Shown piece by piece: positions 8,238 to 14,480 of a DNA stretch of 16,314 bases. Every line of letters starts with the position of its first letter. Position 1 is the stretch's first letter. The stretch lies in the NCBI GenBank assembly GCA_003132905.1, contig PKZC01000314.1, forward strand, positions 22,424-38,737. Direction: 5' to 3'. Below the pieces are notes generated by a model, which made no database searches, was not told where the DNA came from, and saw only the letters and a program-made list of their open reading frames with translations. The position numbers were made by a program, and so were the translations under genes. Source of the stretch: Bryobacterales bacterium. Lineage in GTDB: Bacteria; Acidobacteriota; Terriglobia; Bryobacterales; Bryobacteraceae.

Positions 8238-8494
8238 ACCGCGGCTGGCTCTGGCGCCGGTGCGGGATTCTTCTTCATCAACCAGCTCACCCTGTCGGAC
8301 GGCTGCGCGCCGTTCTTCATCCAATACGCGATCCGTTCGTGGTCCAGTTTCACCACTTGAGGCTGGCTCACCGGATTGTACAGGCCCACCACTTCCACCG
8401 AGCGGCTATTGCGAGCGCGCTCCTTGTCGATCACCACAACGCGGTACGACGGCTTTTTCTTGGCGCCAAAACGCGCCATGCGAATCATTAGCAT
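8234..8494 (-). CDS. rpsP: 30S ribosomal protein S16
   Basis: This 86-residue basic protein carries the S16 signature at the N-terminus (IRMARFGAKKKPSYRVVVID) and the SVEVVGLYNP block, with LDHERIAYWMKNGAQPSDRV as the C-terminal core. It ends in an Ala/Pro-rich tail (PAPAPEPAAV). S16 is an early-assembling small-subunit protein needed for 30S folding. AGGAGG lies just upstream of the ATG at 8494; the third codon (ATG, Met3) has slightly better spacing, so the protein may begin MIRMARFG. It follows ffh by 46 bp on the same strand. The usual downstream partners (KH-domain protein, rimM, trmD, rplS) are missing: a convergent gene begins immediately, overlapping by 3 nt. Confidence 0.96.
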   Translation of the reverse strand: MLMIRMARFGAKKKPSYRVVVIDKERARNSRSVEVVGLYNPVSQPQVVKLDHERIAYWMKNGAQPSDRVSWLMKKNPAPAPEPAAV

Positions 8495-8550
8495 GCTTCC
8501 TCCTACTGTAGCAGCTTTCTGCTACTGCATCAGCTTTCTCCTACTGCATC
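8494..8550 (-). repeat. Three tandem copies of a 19-nt repeat between ffh and rpsP
   Basis: On the plus strand the copies are 8494-8512 (tgcttcctcctactgtagc), 8513-8531 (agctttctgctactgcatc) and 8532-8550 (agctttctcctactgcatc). The second and third differ at one base; the first differs from the third at four. Read in the gene direction, the first copy supplies the last codons and stop of ffh, and the last copy supplies the AGGAGG ribosome-binding site of rpsP. The simplest origin is tandem duplication of the ffh end, with the copy next to rpsP diverging to become its Shine-Dalgarno. Confidence 0.85.
8508..8525 (-). promoter_or_regulatory. 7-bp hairpin in the rpsP 5' leader
   Basis: In the transcript GUAGCAG and CUGCUAC form a perfect 7-bp stem (8519-8525 with 8508-8514) around an AAAG loop, four nucleotides before the AGGAGG of rpsP. 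It spans the junction of two repeat copies. It lacks a U-tract, so it is not a terminator. It could tune rpsP translation, protect a processed end, or be an incidental product of the repeat. Role inferred from position only. Confidence 0.45.
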
Positions 8551-9887
8551 ATCGGTAGCTTGAGTTTGCCCAGCCGTTTGCCCAAAAACCCGCCGCCGGT
8601 GATGCTTTTCATCATCTTACGGGCTTGCGCGTATTGCTTTAGCAAGGAGTTTACTTCCTGGACGCTGGTGCCGCTGCCCTTGGCGATCCGCCGACGGCGC
8701 GTCCCATTGATGATCATGTGATTCGCGCGTTCTTTGGCCGTCATCGAATCGATGATTGCCACGATGTGCGTAATCTCATTCTCATCCACCTTCACGTCTT
8801 TCAACTGCTTCATGGGCCCGATCTGCGGCATCATACCCAGCAATGATTCCAGCGGCCCGAGCTTGCGGATCTGCCGCAATTGATCCCGGAAATCCTCGAG
8901 CGTAAACTCGTTGTCCATGAGTTTGCGCTGCATTTCTTCGGCTTGCTTCTGATCGATGTTCTCTTCTACTTTTTCGATCAGCGACAGCACATCGCCCATG
9001 CCCAAAATCCGCTGCGCCACGCGATCCGGATGGAACGGCTCCAGAGCGTCGAATTTCTCGCCCACGCCCACAAACTTGAGCGGCTGATTGGTAATGGAGC
9101 GAATGGAAAGCGCCGCGCCGCCGCGTGCATCGCCGTCCATCTTGGTGAGAATGACGCCCGTGATGCCCAGGCGCTTGTGAAATTCATCGGCCGATTTCAC
9201 GGCATCCTGGCCTGTCATCGCATCGGCCACGAACAAAACTTCCGTCGGATTGAATTCGTCTTTCAATTGCTGCAATTCGAGCATCAGTTGCTCGTCGATG
9301 TGCAATCGTCCGGCGGTGTCAACCAGCACCACGTCGCGGCCCGTTTGCCGCGCTTCCCTCAGCGCCGAACGCGTCAGTTCCAGCGGTTTGGTCTCTTCCG
9401 GCGTGCCATCGTAAATCGGCAGCTTGATGTCGCGCGCAATCACGCTTAACTGCTGCCGCGCGGCCGGACGGTACACGTCCACCGAAACCATGATCGGATT
9501 GTGCCCGTTCTTCGACAGCCAGCGCGCCAGCTTGCCGGTAGTGGTGGTTTTGCCCGATCCCTGCAAACCCACGATCATGATCACCGTCGGCGGCTCGTTC
9601 GCCATCCGCAGCTTCGATTGATGGCTGCCCAGCGTCTTGATCAGCTCATCGCGGACGATCTTCACCACCTGCTGCGCCGGCGATAGCGCGGCCAGCACCT
9701 CTTCGCCCTGCGCCTTTTCCTTGATCGCTTCGATGAACTGCTTCACCACGCGGAAATGGACGTCGGCCTCGAGCAGCGCCACGCGAATCTCGCGCAACGC
9801 GGCGTCCATATTCTCGGCCGTCAATTTCCCTTCGCCGCGCAGGTTCTTGAACACCCGCTGCAGCTTGTCGGATAAGTTATCGAACAT
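8541..9887 (-). CDS. ffh: Signal recognition particle protein Ffh (SRP54 GTPase)
   Basis: The 448-residue protein has the full Ffh layout. The N domain occupies about 1-90. The G domain has P-loop GLQGSGKTTTTGKL (107-120), DVYRPAARQQL, DTAGR (190-194) and TKMDGDARGG (248-257). The methionine-rich M domain is at about 300-448, with the finger region LESLLGMMPQIGPMKQL and the RNA-binding helix-turn-helix RRRRIAKGSGTSVQEVN. It binds 4.5S RNA and signal sequences and docks with FtsY to deliver nascent membrane proteins. The ends carry MFDNLSDKLQ and KLKLPMMQ. It probably has its own promoter (see 9947-9952) and is cotranscribed with rpsP. No 4.5S RNA gene is visible nearby. Confidence 0.98.
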   Translation of the reverse strand: MFDNLSDKLQRVFKNLRGEGKLTAENMDAALREIRVALLEADVHFRVVKQFIEAIKEKAQGEEVLAALSPAQQVVKIVRDELIKTLGSHQSKLRMANEPPTVIMIVGLQGSGKTTTTGKLARWLSKNGHNPIMVSVDVYRPAARQQLSVIARDIKLPIYDGTPEETKPLELTRSALREARQTGRDVVLVDTAGRLHIDEQLMLELQQLKDEFNPTEVLFVADAMTGQDAVKSADEFHKRLGITGVILTKMDGDARGGAALSIRSITNQPLKFVGVGEKFDALEPFHPDRVAQRILGMGDVLSLIEKVEENIDQKQAEEMQRKLMDNEFTLEDFRDQLRQIRKLGPLESLLGMMPQIGPMKQLKDVKVDENEITHIVAIIDSMTAKERANHMIINGTRRRRIAKGSGTSVQEVNSLLKQYAQARKMMKSITGGGFLGKRLGKLKLPMMQ

Positions 9888-9946
9888 GATTTACTTTGAA
9901 CATGGACTACTTCGGAAGCGGAACGCCGAAACGGGCGGCTGCAATT

Positions 9947-9952
9947 ATTATA
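9947..9952 (-). promoter_or_regulatory. Predicted -10 element for ffh
   Basis: The minus strand carries a consensus TATAAT here, 59 bp upstream of the ffh ATG in the 89-bp gap after the nuclease–FtsK gene. No good -35 hexamer is found at 16-18 bp, so the promoter is supported mainly by the perfect -10. If real, ffh–rpsP can be expressed independently of the upstream three-gene cassette. Confidence 0.45.
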
Positions 9953-9976
9953 CGGCAGGTTCGCATGACAGCGGAC

Positions 9977-11830
9977 TTAACCGCGCGCAGCCGATACCGA
10001 TTCTCTGCGGAAAATCTGCGCTCGGTCCTCTGCAGACAAATAGGGCGATTGCAGCCGCACCGGATCGCCGATGCTCAGAAAGAACAGGTCACCGTTCCCC
10101 AGCAGCCGTTCGGCGCCCGACTGGTTAATGATCATGTTCGACTGCGTGTAATTGGCAACGCGCAGGCAAACACGCCCGCTCAGATTCATTTTGAGGGCGC
10201 CACCCACCGTCTTGCGGTCCGGATATTGCGTAGCAATAATCAAATGAATGCCAGCGGCGCGTGCCTTGGCGCCCAGGCGCGTGATGGCAGTCTCCAAGCT
10301 CTTTGTGGTGGCCCGATCGGCCAATAAATCGGCATATTCGTCGCAGACGCACACGATTCTCGGCAGCACATTGCGCGTCTTCGCCTGATATTCCGGCAGA
10401 TCGCTGGCCAGGTTTTGCTCAAACAACTTGTACCGCCGTTCCATCTCTTCGATGAGAGAATCAAGCACATCTAAAGCGGAATGCTCCGGCGGATAGACCA
10501 AGCCGCTCGGACCGTAAAGGAAGGGCGATTCCTTGAGTTCGGCAAACGCGGTCCGCTTAGGATCGATCAGCACCAGGCGCAGAGTCTCGGGTGTGTTAGA
10601 GAGCATCAGGCCGGCGATGGCCGAACGCAGCCATTCACTTTTCCCGCTGCCTGCGGTGCCAGCGACCAATAAATGCGGATTGTTCGATGACGCCAGATCG
10701 ACAAATTGCAAGCGCCCGTTCAGATCCATGCCCAGGGGCGCACGCGAGCAGCCACGGCCGTCAGCCCCGGGAAGTTGCTCGAGAATGGAGCTAAAAGATA
10801 CCGTCTGTGGATCGGGCCTGGCGATGTCAATCACCAGACGGCCCGAAGCGATGTGAATCATCGGCTCGGTAGGGGTTTTCAGGTGTATGCCTAATTCTTC
10901 CGATACCCCTCTCAATTGCCTCATTTTGAACTGGCGTCCAGGGATCATGAAATAACGCAAGAATCTTGGACCTGTGGAGAGTTCGCTCTTCCATTCCACC
11001 GGTACGCCATAATGTCCGAGCACGCGCACCAGTTGTTTGCCGAGGTTCACATGCTGTTCACTGGCGGTGGGCATGGGTGACGGCGTAGCCTGGGGCAACA
11101 CGTTGGCCAGCCGTCCGATCAATGAACGAAGAGCGGATTGTGCCTCCAATAACTCCGCGCTTTGATAGAACCGCTCAGCGAGCTCCGGTTCAAAGGTAAT
11201 GACAGCCAGGGCGCCGTCCGCGGATGTAAGACGGTTCGCTGACAGCATGGAATGATATAGGCACGCTTGCGCCAGATCCGCTTCAGGGCGGGGCCGGCCG
11301 AGCTTATACTCGAGCACGCACCAGCGTCCCGACTCCGGATTCTTCCAAAGCGCGTCGGCGATGCCCAACACCTGGACCGCAGCCGTCCAATGCGGCTCCT
11401 TCACTTCCCAGCGCAATTCCAACTCGGGCTGGCAAAGCCCGTCCGCTCCCAACCAGGACCGTTGCCGAGCGTCATAACGGATGGTCCCACGTTGCTCGGC
11501 TGCAGTAAGCAGGCTGCAGAGCCACGTGCAGACTCCTTGCACCGCCTCCCACAAATCCATCGCCTCCGCGCCGCATTCGCGCAATCCAGCCTGCATCTCG
11601 GTTAGCCGTGGACCGAGCAGTTTCTCATAAGCGTGAATGGCCAGACGAGCCGAATCGCCTAGTTCACCAGGCTCTAACGCCGCTCGCCAGCCATTCGGAC
11701 CCATCAGGCCTGCCAGCACCTGGTGGAATAACGTTCCGGTGACGGCGTTCGATGGCGACTCGGTGGCGGCATAATCGCCCACTGTTCGAAGCAGCTCACG
11801 ACGAATGTCGGAAATGGAAAGTTGCGCCAC
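9977..11830 (-). CDS. RecB-family PD-(D/E)XK nuclease fused to a soluble FtsK/SpoIIIE motor
   Basis: This is a 617-residue protein from GTG 11830, chosen because GAGG (11839-11842) lies 8 nt upstream and it begins 13 nt after the preceding stop; an ATG at 11932 would overlap the ATPase gene by 89 bp. N-terminal part (about 20-215) has RecB/Cas4 nuclease motifs: His36 in VTGTLFHQVL, PELELRWEV, Asp159 in LGIADALW, Glu174-Tyr-Lys176 in VLEYKLG and Gln188 in LAQACLY. Next is an FtsK alpha-like domain (about 260-355, LVRVLGHYGVPVEW), then the beta motor: Walker A GTAGSGKS (391-398), IDPK, Walker B IVCVCDEY with Asp497/Glu498, IIATQYPDRKTVGGALKMNL, and INQSGAERLLGNGDLFF. Membrane segments and the gamma domain that reads KOPS are absent. 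I infer a DNA pump that feeds or positions an attached nuclease; DNA polarity and target are unknown. Confidence 0.85.
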   Translation of the reverse strand: MAQLSISDIRRELLRTVGDYAATESPSNAVTGTLFHQVLAGLMGPNGWRAALEPGELGDSARLAIHAYEKLLGPRLTEMQAGLRECGAEAMDLWEAVQGVCTWLCSLLTAAEQRGTIRYDARQRSWLGADGLCQPELELRWEVKEPHWTAAVQVLGIADALWKNPESGRWCVLEYKLGRPRPEADLAQACLYHSMLSANRLTSADGALAVITFEPELAERFYQSAELLEAQSALRSLIGRLANVLPQATPSPMPTASEQHVNLGKQLVRVLGHYGVPVEWKSELSTGPRFLRYFMIPGRQFKMRQLRGVSEELGIHLKTPTEPMIHIASGRLVIDIARPDPQTVSFSSILEQLPGADGRGCSRAPLGMDLNGRLQFVDLASSNNPHLLVAGTAGSGKSEWLRSAIAGLMLSNTPETLRLVLIDPKRTAFAELKESPFLYGPSGLVYPPEHSALDVLDSLIEEMERRYKLFEQNLASDLPEYQAKTRNVLPRIVCVCDEYADLLADRATTKSLETAITRLGAKARAAGIHLIIATQYPDRKTVGGALKMNLSGRVCLRVANYTQSNMIINQSGAERLLGNGDLFFLSIGDPVRLQSPYLSAEDRAQIFRRESVSAARG

Positions 11831-11843
11831 GAACCGATCCTCG

Positions 11844-13667
11844 TTATCCGCCGTCGGAGGCGGCAACGGGTTGAAAAAGCGCTGGAGTGCGGCCGCCCAA
11901 AACGCCAAACTGCCGCGGATCACGACGCGCACACTCTTCCACCTCCCCAGCCCTCACCTCCAACGAACGAGCAGCATCTTCCAGTGTGACCATCTTCCGC
12001 TCAGCGAGCAAGGCCGCGAGCGCGGCCGTGATTCGATCCGAGCCTGGCGAGATCGGTTCAGTGGCATCGGCGCCAACCTCGGCCAGCAGCGGATCCAGCG
12101 CGGCCGGTAGATGTCCCGCGATCCACCGTTCCACTGCGCCGGGCGTAACCGATTCCCCGTGATGCGCCAGATCGCCGCTCTCGGCGTCTGAAAGCAGTCG
12201 GCGAAGCGCAGCCAGAGCTTCCATCGCCTCTTCGGAAACCGTCACCAGGCGCCCGCCTTGCGCCTCCATGTCAGCGATCCGTTGCCGAGCTACTTTGGCT
12301 TTGGTTGAAATTGTCAATCGCGCGTCTCGGAGCAGGAGTAACGTCTGTTTGGCTCCCGGATTCCATGCGCCAGAAACCTTTTTCAACCGGCTCGCCAGCG
12401 AAGTCATGTTGGTTTGGTTGACGATCGCGACGGCAATGCTCCCGCCGTCCGTTATGAAATCGATCGGGGAACGCTCTCCCGCAGCCGAACACTTCGATCC
12501 AGCCGCTCGGACGAACAGCGGTATCCCATTTCGGAGGATCGCGTCCGTTTCCGAAGGATCTTTTCGGGTAAAGCGCTCGTCGAGCATTTTCTGGAGCGCC
12601 GCATCGAGAGGCTCTACCGGCTCAGCCCGGCCATTCCGCCATAAATCGAACAGATCTTTGCAGCGTGAAATGATGGCTCGCGCCGCCGCAGCGTTGCCCT
12701 TGAAGATCTCCAGAATCCTCGCTTCGTCCAGTGGCCAGCAGCCGCCCTGCGCAGCTCGCTCGGCTGCAAGTTCCGGTATGGTGTCGAGCCGAGCTTCAAT
12801 AAGACGCTGCGCCTGTTCCCAAGACAGCGGATGAATCGGAGCGCGGCGACCAAGCATTTTCGACTGTGCCGCATTGTCGAGTATCTGCTCCATTCGCATT
12901 ACGAGGCCGGTCTGAAGACAGCAAATGGTGCTGCTGTTGCACGTCTCTTCTACCAGAGCGGAAACGAGCCTACCCACGGCATGAGGACCATCTCGATCCT
13001 CGGGGGAACTCATGACCGCCTCGATCTGATCCATACAATAGACGACCACACCAGGCCGAATTAGCTCACATAACGACAGAACAACGTGTCGCGAAGTGAC
13101 TTCTGAATCGTCATCAAATCCCGGGCTTGATAATTGCAAGGAATTCAGAACCTCGTCTGGCAAGCCCTCGCCGCGCAGCCAAGCGGCACAATCGCGAGTG
13201 TGCTTTCCTCGCAGAAGATTCTCCAGCACAATGCTCAGGTCGCGGTGGGAAAACATCTCCAAATCGCCGTTCCGTGGCTCAAGCAGACGATCCAGAACAC
13301 GGATACCATTCGCATCGGAGCGTAACAAAGCAAGCGCCATCGACCGACGTAAATGCCTCCAGATGCCCGCCGGAGAAGTCTCCATGCGAACGAACACGAA
13401 GAGATTCTCAGGTTTCGATTCCAGCCAACGCCGAACTCTTCCGATCAGATGCGTTTTCCCCGTACCCGCGTCGCCGAAAACCGTAAGCGCCGCAGAAAAT
13501 CCACCAGCGGCGACATCCTGAGCGAGTTTCTGGCAGGCTTCAAAAGCTTCTGAGTTGATCTCGGCTATATCCACTTGGGCATCATCCAACGGCTGCCCGA
13601 CTAAGTGTCCGAACGGGTTCGCAGAAGCACGTTCAGCGGATTGCAATGGCGACGTAGTAGGTTCCAT
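11844..13667 (-). CDS. P-loop (AAA/STAND-like) ATPase of the nuclease–FtsK cassette
   Basis: This is a 607-residue protein. The ATPase core (about 40-300) has Walker A VFGDAGTGKTHL (Gly65-Thr72), Walker B VVVYCMDQIE (Asp213, with Gln214 where a catalytic Glu is usual), and SSTICCLQTGL resembling a sensor-1 strand. A second half (about 375-500) has a possible degenerate alpha/beta nuclease-like fold around SPIDFITDGGSIAVAIVNQT, followed by QTLLLLRDARLTIS. A C-terminal winged-helix-like tail occupies about 540-600. The 'DQ.E' Walker B recalls STAND-type switches more than processive AAA+ machines, but the family is not one I can name. The start at 13667 overlaps the winged-helix gene by 35 bp and has no clear Shine-Dalgarno; TTG 13646 is an alternative. 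I infer a switch or loader for the downstream translocase. Confidence 0.8.
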   Translation of the reverse strand: MEPTTSPLQSAERASANPFGHLVGQPLDDAQVDIAEINSEAFEACQKLAQDVAAGGFSAALTVFGDAGTGKTHLIGRVRRWLESKPENLFVFVRMETSPAGIWRHLRRSMALALLRSDANGIRVLDRLLEPRNGDLEMFSHRDLSIVLENLLRGKHTRDCAAWLRGEGLPDEVLNSLQLSSPGFDDDSEVTSRHVVLSLCELIRPGVVVYCMDQIEAVMSSPEDRDGPHAVGRLVSALVEETCNSSTICCLQTGLVMRMEQILDNAAQSKMLGRRAPIHPLSWEQAQRLIEARLDTIPELAAERAAQGGCWPLDEARILEIFKGNAAAARAIISRCKDLFDLWRNGRAEPVEPLDAALQKMLDERFTRKDPSETDAILRNGIPLFVRAAGSKCSAAGERSPIDFITDGGSIAVAIVNQTNMTSLASRLKKVSGAWNPGAKQTLLLLRDARLTISTKAKVARQRIADMEAQGGRLVTVSEEAMEALAALRRLLSDAESGDLAHHGESVTPGAVERWIAGHLPAALDPLLAEVGADATEPISPGSDRITAALAALLAERKMVTLEDAARSLEVRAGEVEECARRDPRQFGVLGGRTPALFQPVAASDGG

Positions 13668-14436
13668 CTTGGCCGTCGATCAAAAGATTCTTGTCTTCCT
13701 CAGATAGATTGTACGGATCGGCATGTTGACTCAAAAATACTTGCTCTTTCCTGCGCAACTCCAGGGCTGCCGCGTCGAACTCCTGTTTCAACAGCTTCGG
13801 AAGATAATTCCGCAATCGCAGCGTCGATACAGGCACGCCCTTCACCGGTTCGAGCGACCGCACGGCATCCAGGATGAGCGCGGGGGCGTCAGACTCTGTG
13901 ATGGTTAGTTTATCACCGGGCAATGAATTCTCCGAAAAAAATGGCGCCGCATCAAATCCCGCCGCACGAAATTTTTTTTCTATGAAAGTACGTGCGGCAT
14001 TGAAATAAGCGTTACTGTCACCAGTGCGCACCAGTAGTTTCGCGCCGCTCGCGAAGGCCGGGACTTGTTGCAGTTGCTTGTCGGCCACCAAAGCCGAAAC
14101 AACATTTTCCAGTTTTTTGGCGGGAAATCCGGGCAGCTTCTTGGCCGCTACTTTGCTCAAATCTGTTTTCGAAAAGGCTCCGGAGGCAGCGGATAGAATC
14201 GCCTCCCGTGCCTTTTCCTCTGACGAAACACTCCAAAAGTATTCAGACTTGCGATAATCCGGCCAGCGATATACCTGACCCGCCTCGATCAGCGATTCAA
14301 TCGCCGCCTGGAAGCTCTCATCCTTGGCCTTCAAAAGCTTCGCAAGAGCTTTGAACGAGATCGGCTTCTTTGCCTGACGCACCGCGGCGACAACGCGCTC
14401 GCGAAGATCCTGCTGCGGAATTGCGGGTGCAGACAT
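13633..14436 (-). CDS. Multi-winged-helix protein, first gene of the nuclease–FtsK cassette
   Basis: This is a 267-residue basic protein (pattern seen, family not named). It appears to contain three winged-helix modules. wH1 (about 10-70) has KKPISFKALAKLLKA, then IESLIEAGQVYRWPD and a strand pair ending YFWSVS. wH2 (about 73-138) has EAILSAASGAFSKTDLSK, then VVSALVADKQLQQVP and AKLLVRTG. wH3 (about 185-267) has VPVSTLRLRNYLPKLLKQ, then ALELRRKEQVFLSQHADP, ending in the strand GTYYVAIAI. A linker (about 140-180) contains YFNAARTFIEKKF. Each helix-helix-wing repeat fits double-stranded DNA binding or a protein-bridging adaptor. Its stop lies 35 bp inside the ATPase gene, so the two are probably translationally coupled. 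No strong Shine-Dalgarno precedes the ATG. Confidence 0.75.
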   Translation of the reverse strand: MSAPAIPQQDLRERVVAAVRQAKKPISFKALAKLLKAKDESFQAAIESLIEAGQVYRWPDYRKSEYFWSVSSEEKAREAILSAASGAFSKTDLSKVAAKKLPGFPAKKLENVVSALVADKQLQQVPAFASGAKLLVRTGDSNAYFNAARTFIEKKFRAAGFDAAPFFSENSLPGDKLTITESDAPALILDAVRSLEPVKGVPVSTLRLRNYLPKLLKQEFDAAALELRRKEQVFLSQHADPYNLSEEDKNLLIDGQDGTYYVAIAIR

Positions 14437-14480
14437 GCTATAAGCTTACGTGAACCGCTCCGACGCGGTATAACAACAGC
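14437..14480. promoter_or_regulatory. 44-bp divergent control region with inverted repeats
   Basis: This gap separates the cassette (minus) from the SMP-30-like gene (plus). It contains a TAAGCTTA palindrome (14441-14448), a 5-bp inverted repeat ACCGC/GCGGT with a 6-nt spacer (14454-14458 and 14465-14469), and TATAAC (14469-14474). Two full promoters cannot fit without overlapping each other or the genes. The repeats are short enough to be chance; an operator for the winged-helix protein is a possibility only. Confidence 0.3.

Noticed and set aside
8494..8550. CRISPR-like array
   Set aside because: The three 19-nt copies are directly abutted with no spacers and no cas genes are present; it is a plain tandem repeat.
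9977..11830. The housekeeping chromosome-segregation FtsK
   Set aside because: It has no membrane helices, no linker and no gamma domain, and carries a nuclease domain, so it is not the cell-division translocase despite the FtsK motor.
9977..14436. Assignment of the cassette to DndFGH/Ssp, BREX or DISARM
   Set aside because: The hallmark genes of each (phosphorothioation enzymes, PglX/PglZ/BrxL, DrmA/DrmB with a methylase) are absent, and the protein sizes do not match.
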